A stretch of 39,946 nt of DNA from an uncultured Burkholderiales bacterium (lineage in GTDB: Bacteria; Pseudomonadota; Gammaproteobacteria; Burkholderiales; Burkholderiaceae_C), in the NCBI GenBank assembly GCA_903887325.1, contig CAISPG010000018.1:1-39946 (forward strand). The letters are read 5' to 3'. How positions within the stretch are numbered: position 1 is the stretch's first letter; every line of letters begins with the position of its first letter. Below, piece after piece: positions 1 through 9,615 of the stretch. The position numbers were made by a program, and so were the translations under genes. The notes below the pieces were generated by a model. That model was not told the DNA's origin. It did no database searches and saw only the letters and a program-made list of their open reading frames with translations.

Positions 1-100
1 AAAAGAGAGTGACTTTTCAAACAAATCAATGCGATTTTCACATGGTGATAATTTGTTGCCAGAGATCATTTTTAAACTGAGTTTTTCAGACAATCCCTAG
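1..100 (+). other. AT-rich stub ahead of the ROK fragment, with an open frame ending at TAG 98-100
   Basis: The first ~90 bases are about one-third GC, clearly lower than the rest of the window. They do not encode ROK sequence in any frame. Frame 2 is open from position 2 to the TAG at 98-100 (32 codons, including MRFSHGDNLLPE), so it may be the tail of a different gene. I do not recognise the peptide. The composition change near 91-100 marks a junction. Confidence 0.3.
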
Positions 101-450
101 AAACAAGGATCAGCGGCACAGCATTCGCGCAAGACCATGCCAGACACACAGGACAAACACTGGACGCCCCGGCCATTGTTCAAGCCATGCGCCATGGCGA
201 TGCGCAAGCTTTAGAAACTTTCAACAGGTACGTGAGCCGACTGGGCCGCGCGCTGGCCCAAGTCATCAATTTGCTGGATCCGGATTGCATCGTGCTTGGC
301 GGCGGCATGAGCAATGTGCAGGAGATTTACCCGCGCATAGGCGAAGAAATTTCAAAATACAGTTTCGGTGTCAAAGCAACGACGCCGGTACACCCGGCCC
401 TGCATGGTGATTCATCCGGCGTTCGCGGGGCCGCCTGGCTGTGCCGCTGA
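91..450 (+). pseudogene. C-terminal fragment of a ROK-family sugar kinase (fructokinase/glucokinase type)
   Basis: ROK kinases phosphorylate sugars in the cytoplasm. From about position 94 the frame reads SLETRISGTAFAQDH, which resembles the stretch just after the ROK zinc motif (usual form CLETxxSG). It continues through LARALAQVINLLDPD-like sequence and IVLGGGMSN to a normal C-terminus at 450. About 118 residues are present of the usual ~300. The N-terminal ATP-binding and sugar-binding half and the CxCGxxGC zinc cysteines are absent. An in-frame stop lies at 73-75 and there is no start before ATG 187, which falls inside the conserved region. The end is 6 nt from the convergent glnD stop. 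I read it as a 5'-truncated relic; an assembly break at the window edge is possible. Family assignment is fairly sure, exact sugar is not. Confidence 0.7.
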
Positions 451-456
451 CCGGGT

Positions 457-3075
457 TCAAGTGCCGCCGAGAACGGTCAACAACTGTGTTTCCAGATCTA
501 TTTGTGTGCGGTTGTGCTGCAAGGCTGCGCCATCAATCAAAAAAGTATCTTCAACCCGCTCACCCAAAGTACTGGCCTTGGCCAGCAACACATTGATCTG
601 GTGTTGCGCCAGTATTTGCGCGACGCCGTAAAGCAAGCCGGCGCGGTCGCTGGCGGAAATGCTGAGCAACCAACGCTGCGCTTTTTCATCGGGTTGCAAT
701 CGCACACGCGGCGCCACCGGAAAACTTTTGACGCGACGCGATACCCGCCCGCCTTGGCGCGGTTTGAGCAAAGGGCCGCCGTTTTCAATCGCTTGTTTCA
801 AACCGTTTTCCACCATGGGTATGAGTTCGCGGTAATGCACGTTCAACATGGGCGTGACCACCTGAAAGGTGTCTAGCGCGTAGCCGTTTTTCGCGGTATG
901 CACCTTGGCGTCCAAAATACTGAATTCGGCCTGGTCGAAATAACCGCAAATCCGCGCAAACAAATCCGTTTGATCCGGCGTGTACACCAGGACTTGCAAA
1001 CCTTCGCCCAGCGGTGACAAACGCGCTTTCACTGTCACGCCTGTTGGCACGCCTTGCGCTTTGGCCAACGCCAGCGGTCTGGACAACTGCCTGGTATGCC
1101 AAGCAATGTCGGCTGCTTCATGGCGCATGAAATAACTGACGTCGAGTATGTTCCATAAATCTTTGTGCGACTCAAACGGCATGGCGTACAAGTTCAGCGT
1201 TTCCAGCGCCTCGCGCTTGCGCATTTCTACCAAGGCATGAGGGTCGTGCGCCTGACCGCCCAACACAGCGGCGCTGGCGCGGTATAAATCCTCCAGCAAC
1301 TTGCCTTTCCAAGCGTTCCAAACCTTGGGGCTGGTGCCGCGTATATCTGCTACCGTCAGCAAATACAAGGCACGCAAATAACGCTCGTTGCCTACGCTTT
1401 GCGCAAATGCATTCACCACATCCGGATCGCTCAAGTCTTGCTTTTGTGCCACGTTGCTCATGGTCAGGTGGTGTTTGACCAAGAATTCAATCAACTGTTG
1501 ATCGGCCTTGGAAATACCATGCTGGCGGCAGAACAAACGCACCTCGTGCGCGCCCAAGTCTGAATGGTCGCCGCCGCGTCCTTTGGCAATGTCGTGAAAC
1601 AGCGCTGCTACGTACAAAATCCAAGGCTGTTCCCAGCCTGCAGCGAGTTGCGAACAAAACGGGTATTCATGCGCGTGTTCGACGATAAAGAAACGGCGTA
1701 CATTGCGCAGCACCATCAAAATATGCTGGTCGACTGTGTAGACGTGAAACAAATCGTGCTGCATTTGGCCGACGATGCGTCTGAACACCCACAGGTAACG
1801 CCCCAGCACCGAGGTCTGGTTCATCAAGCGCATGGCATGCGTAATGCCTTGCGAGGTTTGCAAAATGCGCATGAACATGGCGCGGTTGGCCGGATCCCGC
1901 CTGAAGGCCGCGTTCATCAAGCCTCTTGCGTTGTAAAGCGCACGCAAGGTTCTGGCAGACAAACCTTTGACGCCTACGGTTTCCTGGTAAACCAAAAAGG
2001 TTTCCAAAATGGCGTGCGGTTCGCGCTGGTACAAATCATCGTCAACCACTTCCAGCATGCCGGCTTTGTCGATAAAACGCTCGTTCAACTGGCGCGGCGG
2101 GTGCGACTGCGTTTGTTGGAACAACCAGTCTTCAATGTTCAAGTGAATGATCTGGTTCAACTGGGTAACTGCTTTGGCAGCCCAGTAATAACGCTTCATC
2201 AATGCTTCGCTGGCAGCTCTGGCCATGCCTCCGTCTCGACCATCGGGTGACAGGCCCAAGCCAAGCGCGAGCAATGTTTGCAAATCAAACACCAGGCGGT
2301 CCTCACGGCGTCTGGCGCTCCAGTGCAAGCGCCAGCGCAGCAACGACAACAGGCTTTCGTTGCGCTGCAATTGCCTCAACTCCAAAGCCGTCACCATGCC
2401 ACGCGCATGCAAGTCTTTCCAGCTGTTGCCCAGACCGCTGGCCTTGGCCAGCCACAACAACATTTGTAAATCGCGCAATCCGCCGGGCGACTCTTTGCAG
2501 TTGGGTTCCAGCGAATACGGTGAGTTCTCAAACTTGTTATGCCGCTGCTGCATTTCCAGCGTTTTGCCAGTGAAAAAAGCCTTGGCCTCCAGCCTGGCGT
2601 TAAAGCTGTCGCTGAAGCTTTGCATCAAGCGGCGGTTGCCGGTGAGAAAACGCGATTCCAGCATGGCGGTTTGCACCGTGATGTCGGCGGCGGCTTCGTT
2701 AATGCAATCTGTCAGATTGCGCACGCTGGAGCCGATCTCCAGGCCCGTGTCCCAGCAACTGCCTATGAATGTCTCAATCTTGTTTTTCAATACTTCATCG
2801 ACTTCAGCGCTGGCGTCGTCCGGCAGCAACACCAGCACATCCACATCTGAATAAGGAAACAGTGCTTGTCTGCCATAACCGCCGACCGCCAGCAGGCAGG
2901 TGGTACCAGGCATGTTTGCCTTTTGCCACAAGCTGTGCAAAGTCTCATCGCATAAATCGCTGAGCAGCTTTAAATGGGCGTGCACGCGGGAGGCGCGCGC
3001 CAGACTTTGTTCTGCGGCGCATTGGGCCAGCAGTGCAGATTTACGTTGTCTGAAGTCAGACGCGGCGTGGTTCAC
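457..3075 (-). CDS. glnD: Protein-PII uridylyltransferase / uridylyl-removing enzyme
   Basis: GlnD senses glutamine and adds or removes UMP on the PII proteins GlnB/GlnK, which in turn steer glutamine synthetase and NtrC. The 872-aa length matches the family. The nucleotidyltransferase motif GGYGRQALFPYSDVDV is at residues 65-80, with metal-binding D77 and D79. The uridylyl-removing HD domain shows FHDIAKG with H494-D495. Two ACT glutamine-sensing domains follow at about 695-770 and 800-872. The ATG at 3075 is 3 nt after the map stop, so the two genes are almost certainly cotranscribed. The frame is intact from end to end. Identification is secure. Confidence 0.96.
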   Translation of the reverse strand: MNHAASDFRQRKSALLAQCAAEQSLARASRVHAHLKLLSDLCDETLHSLWQKANMPGTTCLLAVGGYGRQALFPYSDVDVLVLLPDDASAEVDEVLKNKIETFIGSCWDTGLEIGSSVRNLTDCINEAAADITVQTAMLESRFLTGNRRLMQSFSDSFNARLEAKAFFTGKTLEMQQRHNKFENSPYSLEPNCKESPGGLRDLQMLLWLAKASGLGNSWKDLHARGMVTALELRQLQRNESLLSLLRWRLHWSARRREDRLVFDLQTLLALGLGLSPDGRDGGMARAASEALMKRYYWAAKAVTQLNQIIHLNIEDWLFQQTQSHPPRQLNERFIDKAGMLEVVDDDLYQREPHAILETFLVYQETVGVKGLSARTLRALYNARGLMNAAFRRDPANRAMFMRILQTSQGITHAMRLMNQTSVLGRYLWVFRRIVGQMQHDLFHVYTVDQHILMVLRNVRRFFIVEHAHEYPFCSQLAAGWEQPWILYVAALFHDIAKGRGGDHSDLGAHEVRLFCRQHGISKADQQLIEFLVKHHLTMSNVAQKQDLSDPDVVNAFAQSVGNERYLRALYLLTVADIRGTSPKVWNAWKGKLLEDLYRASAAVLGGQAHDPHALVEMRKREALETLNLYAMPFESHKDLWNILDVSYFMRHEAADIAWHTRQLSRPLALAKAQGVPTGVTVKARLSPLGEGLQVLVYTPDQTDLFARICGYFDQAEFSILDAKVHTAKNGYALDTFQVVTPMLNVHYRELIPMVENGLKQAIENGGPLLKPRQGGRVSRRVKSFPVAPRVRLQPDEKAQRWLLSISASDRAGLLYGVAQILAQHQINVLLAKASTLGERVEDTFLIDGAALQHNRTQIDLETQLLTVLGGT

Positions 3076-3078
3076 TCG

Positions 3079-3891
3079 TCAGCAGACCGTGGTGGTGACA
3101 AAGGCGGGCAGGGCAGGACTGCCTTCGGACAGCGTCAGCACTTCATAGCCGGTCGGTGTGACCAGCACCGTGTGTTCCCATTGCGCAGACAGGGAATGGT
3201 CGCGCGTGATGATGGTCCAGCCGTCGCCCATTTCTTTGATATCGCGTTTACCGGCGTTGACCATGGGCTCAATAGTGAAAGTCATGCCGGGTTTGAGTTC
3301 TTCCAGCGTGCCGGGCTTGCCGTAGTGCAGCACTTGCGGCTCTTCGTGGAACACCTGGCCTATGCCGTGGCCGCAGAATTCGCGCACGATGGAAAAGCCG
3401 TGGTTTTCAGCAAAAACCTGAATCGCGTGGCCGATATCGCCCAAACGCGCCCCTGGCTTGACTTTGACAATGCCATGCCACATGGCTTCATAGGTCAATT
3501 GGCACAGGCGTTTGGCGGCAATAGAGCCTTCACCGACGATGAACATGCGGCTGGTGTCGCCATGCCAGCCGCCTTTGATGACGGTGATGTCAATATTGAC
3601 GATATCGCCCTTTTTCAAGGCCTTGTCGCTGGGGATACCGTGACACACCTGGTGGTTGATCGAGGTGCAAATAGATTTTGGGTAGGGGTTGTTGCCGCTG
3701 GGGTTGTAGTTCAGCGGGGCAGGTATGGCTTGTTGCACCTGGGTGATGTAGTCAAACGCGAGTTTGTCCAGGTGGTTGGTGGTGACTCCGGGCTGCACAT
3801 GCGGGGTCAGGTAGTCCAGCACTTCAGAGGCAAGTTGGCCTGCAATGCGCATGCCGTCGATGCCGTGTTGGTTTTTGTAAGTGATGCTCAT
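3079..3891 (-). CDS. map: Methionine aminopeptidase, type I
   Basis: Map removes the initiator methionine from new cytoplasmic proteins. The 270-aa protein starts MSITYKNQHGIDGMRIAG, as typical type Ia enzymes do. The five dinuclear-metal ligands are all visible: D101 (NIDIT), D112 (HGDTS), H175 (CGHGIG), E208 (TIEPMV) and E239 (WEHTVLV). H84 (CHGIP) is the substrate-contacting histidine. It is the first gene of a map-glnD unit, divergent from purL across a 119-bp gap. No good ribosome-binding site precedes the ATG, and a GATAAT -10-like element lies only a few bases upstream (see the promoter entry). Usual neighbours such as rpsB are not seen here. Confidence 0.97.
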   Translation of the reverse strand: MSITYKNQHGIDGMRIAGQLASEVLDYLTPHVQPGVTTNHLDKLAFDYITQVQQAIPAPLNYNPSGNNPYPKSICTSINHQVCHGIPSDKALKKGDIVNIDITVIKGGWHGDTSRMFIVGEGSIAAKRLCQLTYEAMWHGIVKVKPGARLGDIGHAIQVFAENHGFSIVREFCGHGIGQVFHEEPQVLHYGKPGTLEELKPGMTFTIEPMVNAGKRDIKEMGDGWTIITRDHSLSAQWEHTVLVTPTGYEVLTLSEGSPALPAFVTTTVC

Positions 3892-3897
3892 GGCCGA

Positions 3898-3903
3898 ATT
3901 ATC
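3898..3903 (-). promoter_or_regulatory. Candidate -10 element for map (possible leaderless transcript)
   Basis: Read on the minus strand, GATAAT sits 6 nt before the map ATG. The expected transcription start would fall on or next to the start codon. The region 17 bp further upstream (TAGAAC at 3921-3926) matches the -35 consensus at only three of six positions. This is pattern matching only; another promoter further up the 119-bp gap cannot be excluded. Confidence 0.3.
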
Positions 3904-4010
3904 TCAGGCTGACGCGGTCTGTTCTAAGCCCCCCGGCAGTGCCGTTAAAATTCATGCATGACATGCTGTACCCGTTCACAGCTAAGCCCTCTTAAACCCA
4001 AGGCCACCCC

Positions 4011-7000
4011 GTGACCCTTCAGATCAGTAATTTTCAGGGCGGCCCCGCCTTCAGCTGCTTTAAAACCCGTCGTTTGCTCAGCAGATTGCAATCTGTTTGT
4101 GCAGCCATTCAATCACTGCAAGCCACGCATGTTTACTTGCTGGCGGTCGACCGTCCGCTGAAAACCGCCGACTACGCACGCTTGGCGCAACTGCTGGACG
4201 CTGTGGATGACAAGGCCTTGCCTGTTGCGTCAGCTGACACGCTGACGCTGGTGGTCTCGCCGCGCCAGGGCACGGTGTCTCCCTGGGCCTCCAAGGCAGG
4301 TGATATTGCGCGCAATTGCGGTTTCGCGTTGCACCGCCTGGAGCGCTTGACCGAGTACCGCTTGGTGCTGAAGAGTGCTTCACAACCATCTTCCATCGAA
4401 CTTGCAGGGATTCATGCTTTGTTGCACGACCGCATGACCGAGTCTGTCTGGGCAGACCGCTTGTCAGCGCGCGTGCTTTTGCAAAATCTGAATGCCGTCG
4501 ACATGGTCAGCGTCGACGTTTTGAAGCAAGGGCGACAAGCGCTGGTGCAAGCGAATACCGATAACGGTTTGGCGCTGGCAGATGATGAAATCGATTATTT
4601 GTTGCAGGCTTTCACCCGCCTAAAGCGCAACCCCACCGATGCAGAGTTGATGATGTTCGCGCAAGCCAACAGCGAGCATTGCAGACACAAAATTTTCAAC
4701 GCCGACTACATCATTGACGGTCAGGTGCAGACACACAGTTTGTTCGGCATGATCCGCCACACCCATAAAACCAACCCTCAACACACCGTGGTGGCGTATT
4801 CGGACAACGCAGCCATCATGCACGGGCATCAGGTAGAGCGATTCAGCGCTGCGCTCACCGGTTACATGCCGCGCTACGACAAAAGCAGCGGCGTGCAACA
4901 TATTTTGATGAAGGTCGAGACGCACAACCATCCGACCGCCATTTCACCGTTTCCGGGTGCGGCTACCGGTGCCGGCGGCGAGATTCGCGACGAAGGCGCC
5001 ACCGGTCGCGGAGCCAAACCCAAGGCAGGCCTGACCGGTTTCAGTGTCTCCAAACTTTGGGGAAGCAGCATAGGACAGGCTTCGCACATGGCCTCTGCTT
5101 TGCAAATCATGACCGAAGGCCCCTTGGGCGGCGCAGCTTTTAACAACGAGTTTGGACGACCGAATCTGCTGGGCTATTTCCGCGAATACGAACAAGTGGT
5201 CAATGGCGTGCAACGCGGTTACCACAAACCCATCATGCTGGCCGGTGGCCTGGGCGTGGTGCGCGAAGAACTCACCCACAAACTGCTTTTCCCCGCCGGT
5301 ACCTTGTTGATTCAACTCGGCGGCCCGGGCATGCGCATAGGCATGGGCGGTGGTGCCGCCAGTTCTTTGGCCAGCGGCAGCAACGCGGTCAATTTGGACT
5401 TTGATTCTGTGCAACGCGGCAACCCCGAGATTCAACGCCGTGCGCAAGAGGTGATCAACCATTGCAATGCCCTGGGCAAAGACACGCCTGTATTAGCGAT
5501 TCACGATGTAGGCGCTGGCGGTTTATCAAATGCATTTCCCGAACTGGTCAACGACGCCGGTCGCGGTGCGCGTTTCGATTTGCGTCAAGTGCCGCTGGAA
5601 GAAAGCGGTTTGTCACCTAAGGAAATCTGGAGCAATGAAAGCCAGGAACGCTATGTGTTGGCGATAGCGCCAGAGTCATTGCCGCAGTTTCAGTTTTTTT
5701 GCGAACGCGAACGCTGTCCTTTTGCGGTGGTCGGTGTGACTACCGAAGACCGACACCTCACCGTCAAACACACCGACACCTCCGATGCGGTCGACATGCC
5801 GCTGGACGTCTTGCTGGGCAAGCCACCGAAAATGCTGCGCGATGTGAAACGCCTGACGCGCGACATTGAATCCTTTGACACCAACGGTGTCAGTCTGCAA
5901 GACGCGGTGCTTAAAGTGTTGTCGCACCCCACAGTGGCCAGCAAACGCTTTTTGATCACCATCGGTGACCGCACGGTTGGCGGTCTGAGCCACCGGGACC
6001 AAATGGTTGGGCCCTGGCAAGTGCCGGTGGCCGATTGCGCCATCACCTTGGCTGATTACAAAGGCGTGGCAGGCGAGGCCATGGCGCTCGGCGAACGCAC
6101 ACCGCTGGCCGCTATCAACGCAGCAGCCTCAGGGCGCATGGCTGTGGCAGAAGCCATCACCAATTTGCTGGCAGCGCCGGTCAGTCTGGAGCGTGTCAAG
6201 TTGTCCGCCAACTGGATGGCGGCTTGCGGCGAACCCGGCGAAGACGCGGCTTTGTTCGACACGGTCAAAGCAGTTGGACTGGAGTTGTGCCCTGCGCTAG
6301 GTATTTCTATTCCTGTCGGCAAAGACAGCTTGTCCATGCGCACCCGTTGGCAGGCCGATGGCCAATCCTTGCAAGTGACTTCACCTGTCAGTTTGATCGT
6401 CACCGCGTTTGCCACCTTGGACGATGTGCGCGGCAATTTCACGCCGCAATTGAACGCCACCGAAGCCGATACCAGTCTGATTTTGATTGACCTCGGACAC
6501 GGAAAACAGCGCATGGGCGGCAGCATTCTGGCGCAGGCGCTGGATCAGGCGGGCGGCCTGGTGCCTGACCTTGACCACGCGGACGATTTGAAAAACCTGG
6601 TGCTCGCCATCAATGATTTGCGTGCCAAGGGCTGGGTCATGGCCTACCACGACCGCAGCGACGGCGGCTTGCTGGCCTGCGTGGCCGAGATGGCGTTTGC
6701 CGGTCACGTCGGCGTGGCATTGAATGTGGACTTGCTGGTCACCGAAGGCGACGGCATCAGCGACAGCCGCGCCGACCACGGCGACAGCAAAAACTGGTCA
6801 CAACAGGTGAGTGCCCGCCGCGATGAACTCACGCTCAAAGCTTTGTTCAACGAAGAGCTTGGCGTAGTGATTCAAGTGTCCACTGAAGTGCGCGATCTGA
6901 CCATGCAATTGCTGCGGCAATTCGGTTTATCGGCTTGCAGCCACGTGATCGGTAAAACCCGGCCACCGTCCAGCGGCATCAACAAAGGCGTGGGTGAACT

Positions 7001-7994
7001 CAGCGTCTGGCGCGACGCCAAAGAAATTTTCAGCGCCAGCTTATTTGATTTGCACCAGGTCTGGGACAGCGTCAGCTGGAAAATTTGCCGCGAACGCGAC
7101 AACCCGCAAACCGCAGACGCTGAACACGCTGCTGCCGGATTGTCCGCAGACCCGGGTTTGCATGTGCACTTAATACCAGGCGCACTCGACAATGTCGCCG
7201 CCCCCTATATCAACAAACAACGCCCGCGTGTGGCGGTGTTGCGCGAGCAAGGTGTGAATTCGCACGTGGAAATGGCGTACGCGTTCACCGAGGCAGGTTT
7301 TGAAGCCTATGACGTGCACATGACCGATTTGCAGTCGGGACGCGCGCATTTGAAAGACTTTCAAGGCCTGGTGGCGTGCGGCGGTTTCAGCTATGGCGAC
7401 ACTTTAGGCGCGGGAAAAGGTTGGGCGCGCAGCATCACATTCAATCCGGCTTTGTCTGATCAGTTTCAACAATTTTTTGACCGGAAAAACACGTTTGCAC
7501 TCGGTGTGTGCAACGGTTGTCAGATGTTTGCCGAATTGGCGGTGCTGATTCCCGGCGCGCAAAACTGGCCGCGTTTCACCGATAACCAGAGCGAGCGTTT
7601 CGAGGCGCGTTTGTCGCAGGTTGAAGTGCTGGAAACGCCCAGTTTGTTTTTCCAAGGCATGGCCGGTAGCCGATTGCCGATCGCCGTGGCGCACGGTGAA
7701 GGCTATGCGGATTTCAGTGAACGCGGCAGCGCTGACAAAGTGCTGGCAGCCATGCGTTTCACCGATCACCACGGCCAGGCCACCGAAGCCTATCCGTTCA
7801 ACCCCAACGGCAGCCCCGGCGGCTTGACAGCGGTGACCACAGCCGACGGCAGGTTCACCGCCATGATGCCGCACCCGGAGCGCGTGTTCCGCCAATTGCA
7901 ATTCAGCTGGACGACGCAAAGCAATTTCCAGAAATCTACCGACTTCAGTCCTTGGATGCGCATGTGGCGCAACGCCCGCCGTTGGGTAGACTGA
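4011..7994 (+). CDS. purL: Phosphoribosylformylglycinamidine synthase, large single-chain form
   Basis: PurL converts FGAR, glutamine and ATP to FGAM in step four of purine synthesis. The 1327-aa chain is the proteobacterial single-polypeptide form. It has an N-terminal PurS-like part, two AIR-synthase-type halves ([11 protein letters not shown] and [19 protein letters not shown] in the first), and a C-terminal glutaminase. The glutaminase triad is C1167 (GVCNGCQ), H1288 and E1290 (MMPHPER); HGEG is at 1228-1231. The start is GTG at 4011, giving [11 protein letters not shown], which fits the family start; AAGG lies about 8 nt upstream. It is divergent from map. I see no PurR-type operator in the 119-bp gap. 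Confidence 0.97.
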   Translation: MTLQISNFQGGPAFSCFKTRRLLSRLQSVCAAIQSLQATHVYLLAVDRPLKTADYARLAQLLDAVDDKALPVASADTLTLVVSPRQGTVSPWASKAGDIARNCGFALHRLERLTEYRLVLKSASQPSSIELAGIHALLHDRMTESVWADRLSARVLLQNLNAVDMVSVDVLKQGRQALVQANTDNGLALADDEIDYLLQAFTRLKRNPTDAELMMFAQANSEHCRHKIFNADYIIDGQVQTHSLFGMIRHTHKTNPQHTVVAYSDNAAIMHGHQVERFSAALTGYMPRYDKSSGVQHILMKVETHNHPTAISPFPGAATGAGGEIRDEGATGRGAKPKAGLTGFSVSKLWGSSIGQASHMASALQIMTEGPLGGAAFNNEFGRPNLLGYFREYEQVVNGVQRGYHKPIMLAGGLGVVREELTHKLLFPAGTLLIQLGGPGMRIGMGGGAASSLASGSNAVNLDFDSVQRGNPEIQRRAQEVINHCNALGKDTPVLAIHDVGAGGLSNAFPELVNDAGRGARFDLRQVPLEESGLSPKEIWSNESQERYVLAIAPESLPQFQFFCERERCPFAVVGVTTEDRHLTVKHTDTSDAVDMPLDVLLGKPPKMLRDVKRLTRDIESFDTNGVSLQDAVLKVLSHPTVASKRFLITIGDRTVGGLSHRDQMVGPWQVPVADCAITLADYKGVAGEAMALGERTPLAAINAAASGRMAVAEAITNLLAAPVSLERVKLSANWMAACGEPGEDAALFDTVKAVGLELCPALGISIPVGKDSLSMRTRWQADGQSLQVTSPVSLIVTAFATLDDVRGNFTPQLNATEADTSLILIDLGHGKQRMGGSILAQALDQAGGLVPDLDHADDLKNLVLAINDLRAKGWVMAYHDRSDGGLLACVAEMAFAGHVGVALNVDLLVTEGDGISDSRADHGDSKNWSQQVSARRDELTLKALFNEELGVVIQVSTEVRDLTMQLLRQFGLSACSHVIGKTRPPSSGINKGVGELSVWRDAKEIFSASLFDLHQVWDSVSWKICRERDNPQTADAEHAAAGLSADPGLHVHLIPGALDNVAAPYINKQRPRVAVLREQGVNSHVEMAYAFTEAGFEAYDVHMTDLQSGRAHLKDFQGLVACGGFSYGDTLGAGKGWARSITFNPALSDQFQQFFDRKNTFALGVCNGCQMFAELAVLIPGAQNWPRFTDNQSERFEARLSQVEVLETPSLFFQGMAGSRLPIAVAHGEGYADFSERGSADKVLAAMRFTDHHGQATEAYPFNPNGSPGGLTAVTTADGRFTAMMPHPERVFRQLQFSWTTQSNFQKSTDFSPWMRMWRNARRWVD

Positions 7995-8036
7995 GCAGCG
8001 CGAATAGCTTTTTTAACAAACAACAAGGAAGTACCC

Positions 8037-8444
8037 ATGAGCTTGACCAAAGACCGTGAATTGGCTGATTTGCTCTACAACAGCTACGGGGATCTTTCAT
8101 TGCTGCTGGCTGACTTGACCAGTCTGTCAGAACTCCAGGCGCAGCATGCAGTGGCGGTGCAAAACCACGATCACGACAAGACCGGCCACGACTCGCACGC
8201 ATCTGCGCCCACCGAGGCGCAAAAAAAACTGACAGCCGCACAGCAAAAAACCGTGGCATTGCAGCAGCATCTGGTGCAAATCATCAAGCTATTGATTCAA
8301 AACCACACAGACGCCGGCATCATCATCAACGAGTTTGAAAAAATCCGCACCACCAAATTGTTGATGAGCGAGACTTTTGCACTTGCCCACGTCATAGCTG
8401 TGAATCCGGGAGTCAATTCAAACACCACGCCTTTGTTGAAATAA
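8037..8444 (+). CDS. Unrecognised 135-aa soluble protein with a His/Asp-rich linker
   Basis: I do not recognise this gene. It begins at ATG 8037 behind a good AAGGAAG site and 42 nt after purL, so it may share the purL transcript. There is no signal peptide or membrane segment. Residues 1-40 look helical (ELADLLYNSYGDLSLLLADL). Residues 42-56 form a polar linker with H44, H46, H51 and H54 (NHDHDKTGHDSH). Residues 60-125 look like long amphipathic helices rich in Q, K and L (QQKTVALQQHLVQIIKLL). The histidines could bind metal, but this is inference. The gene ends 17 nt before a strong terminator, which supports it being real and transcribed. Confidence 0.75.
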   Translation: MSLTKDRELADLLYNSYGDLSLLLADLTSLSELQAQHAVAVQNHDHDKTGHDSHASAPTEAQKKLTAAQQKTVALQQHLVQIIKLLIQNHTDAGIIINEFEKIRTTKLLMSETFALAHVIAVNPGVNSNTTPLLK

Positions 8445-8461
8445 GCTGGGCCCGCATGAAA

Positions 8462-8490
8462 AAAGCCCTCTTCAATCTGAAGAGGGCTTT
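8462..8490. terminator. Bidirectional rho-independent terminator between convergent genes
   Basis: A perfect 13-bp stem (8462-8474 with 8478-8490) closes a 3-nt loop. The stem holds GCCCTCTTCA pairing with TGAAGAGGGC and has AAA/TTT on its outer flanks. It lies between the 135-aa gene (plus) and the PpiC gene (minus) and can serve both strands. Confidence 0.9.
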
Positions 8491-8512
8491 CGTGTTTCAA
8501 GCGCCGGAATAA

Positions 8513-9295
8513 TTATTCAATCTTGGCTTTTTCGCGCAATGACTGTTGGTATTCACCCAATTTGGCTTGTTGCAATTGCTGCAGGATTTGCGGCTTGACA
8601 TCTTCAAACTTGGGCAGTTCCGCGCTGCGAATATCTTCAAGGCGAATGATGTGGTAGCCGAACTGTGACTTGACCGGCGTAGCAGTGGTCTCGCCTTTTT
8701 TCAGCGCAGTCATAGCCATAGAAAATTCTTTGACGAAGCTGTTGGGGTTGGCCCAATCCAGATCGCCGCCCTTGGCACCTGAGCCTGGATCTTTAGATTG
8801 TTTTTTGGCGATGTCTTCAAACTTGCCGCCTTTTTTCAAGCTGGCCAGAATGGCCTTGGCTTGCTCTTCCTTGTCCACCAGGATGTGACGTGCTTTGTAT
8901 TCTTTACCGCTGTTGGTGGCCGCAAATTTGTCGTATTCAGCTCTGACGTCCGCATCGGTGACCGGGCTTTTACGCTGGTATTCGCCGAACAGTTCGCGGA
9001 TCAGCAGGCCTTGGCGGGCCAGGTCCATCTGAACTTTGAATTCTTCGGTGGCGTCCATGCCCAGGCTTTGCGCTTCCTGCATAAAGATTTCACGCAGTAT
9101 GACTTCTTCACGCAGTTGCTGCTCCATCTCCGGGGTGACAGCTCGGCCTGAACGTTCGAGTTGAGCGGCCAGTGCCTGCACGCGCGCCTTAGGAACAGCT
9201 TTGCCATTGACGATGGCCAGGTTTTGCGCCTGAGCGGCAAGACTGGCGCAGGCTATAAAGCCGGCGAGCAGTGGATGAATCAAAGAGATTTTCAT
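8513..9295 (-). CDS. Secreted PpiC/parvulin-type peptidyl-prolyl cis-trans isomerase
   Basis: This is a periplasmic folding helper that isomerises Xaa-Pro bonds. I chose ATG 9295 over the upstream ATG 9346 because it places a clean signal peptide at the N-terminus (MKISLIHPLLAGFIACASLAAQAQ, residues 1-24); the protein is then 260 aa. Residues 25-125 form a SurA-like helical part (NLAIVNGKAVPKARV onwards). The parvulin domain spans about 133-222, with ARHILV at 136-140, GAKGGDLDWA at 173-182 and QFGYHIIRLED at 211-221. A charged helical tail ends the protein. It is the last gene of the selO-msrB-yciB-bolA group, 47 nt after bolA, and ends at the shared terminator. Confidence 0.92.
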   Translation of the reverse strand: MKISLIHPLLAGFIACASLAAQAQNLAIVNGKAVPKARVQALAAQLERSGRAVTPEMEQQLREEVILREIFMQEAQSLGMDATEEFKVQMDLARQGLLIRELFGEYQRKSPVTDADVRAEYDKFAATNSGKEYKARHILVDKEEQAKAILASLKKGGKFEDIAKKQSKDPGSGAKGGDLDWANPNSFVKEFSMAMTALKKGETTATPVKSQFGYHIIRLEDIRSAELPKFEDVKPQILQQLQQAKLGEYQQSLREKAKIE

Positions 9296-9342
9296 GAAAA
9301 AACTTTCAAAAGAGTAAGTCGGGTTGAAAACAAACCCGTGCA

Positions 9343-9615
9343 TCAAGCTGGTAAGTCGACAATTTCAATGGCCAAGGCATGCAAACCCGAGTCGGTGAAT
9401 TGTTGAAGGGAATCATACACAAGCCGGTGCTTGGCCACACGGCTCAAACCGTTAAATACCCCTGCACCGATACGTACACGGAAATGCGTGCCGTGTCCGC
9501 TGCCGTCAGCGCCTGCATGACCGGCGTGGGCGGCACTTTCATCCTCAACTTGCAAGAAAAAGGGCTGTAAATCGGTTTGTAAGCTGGATTCGAGTTCTTG
9601 CGCAGTGATGTTCAT
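9343..9615 (-). CDS. bolA: BolA-family protein
   Basis: BolA-like proteins pair with monothiol glutaredoxins around [2Fe-2S] clusters and affect stress responses and cell shape. The 90-aa length is normal. The family core is clear: HFRVRIGAGVFNGLSRVAKHRLVY at 44-67 (one continuous motif; key residues G56, R59, H63) and LHALAIEI at 78-85. H63 is the conserved cluster-ligand histidine. Residues 28-43 are an alanine/glycine/histidine-rich loop (AAHAGHAGADGSGHG) that adds extra histidines. The start overlaps the yciB stop by about 3 nt, so translation is coupled. Confidence 0.9.
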   Translation of the reverse strand: MNITAQELESSLQTDLQPFFLQVEDESAAHAGHAGADGSGHGTHFRVRIGAGVFNGLSRVAKHRLVYDSLQQFTDSGLHALAIEIVDLPA

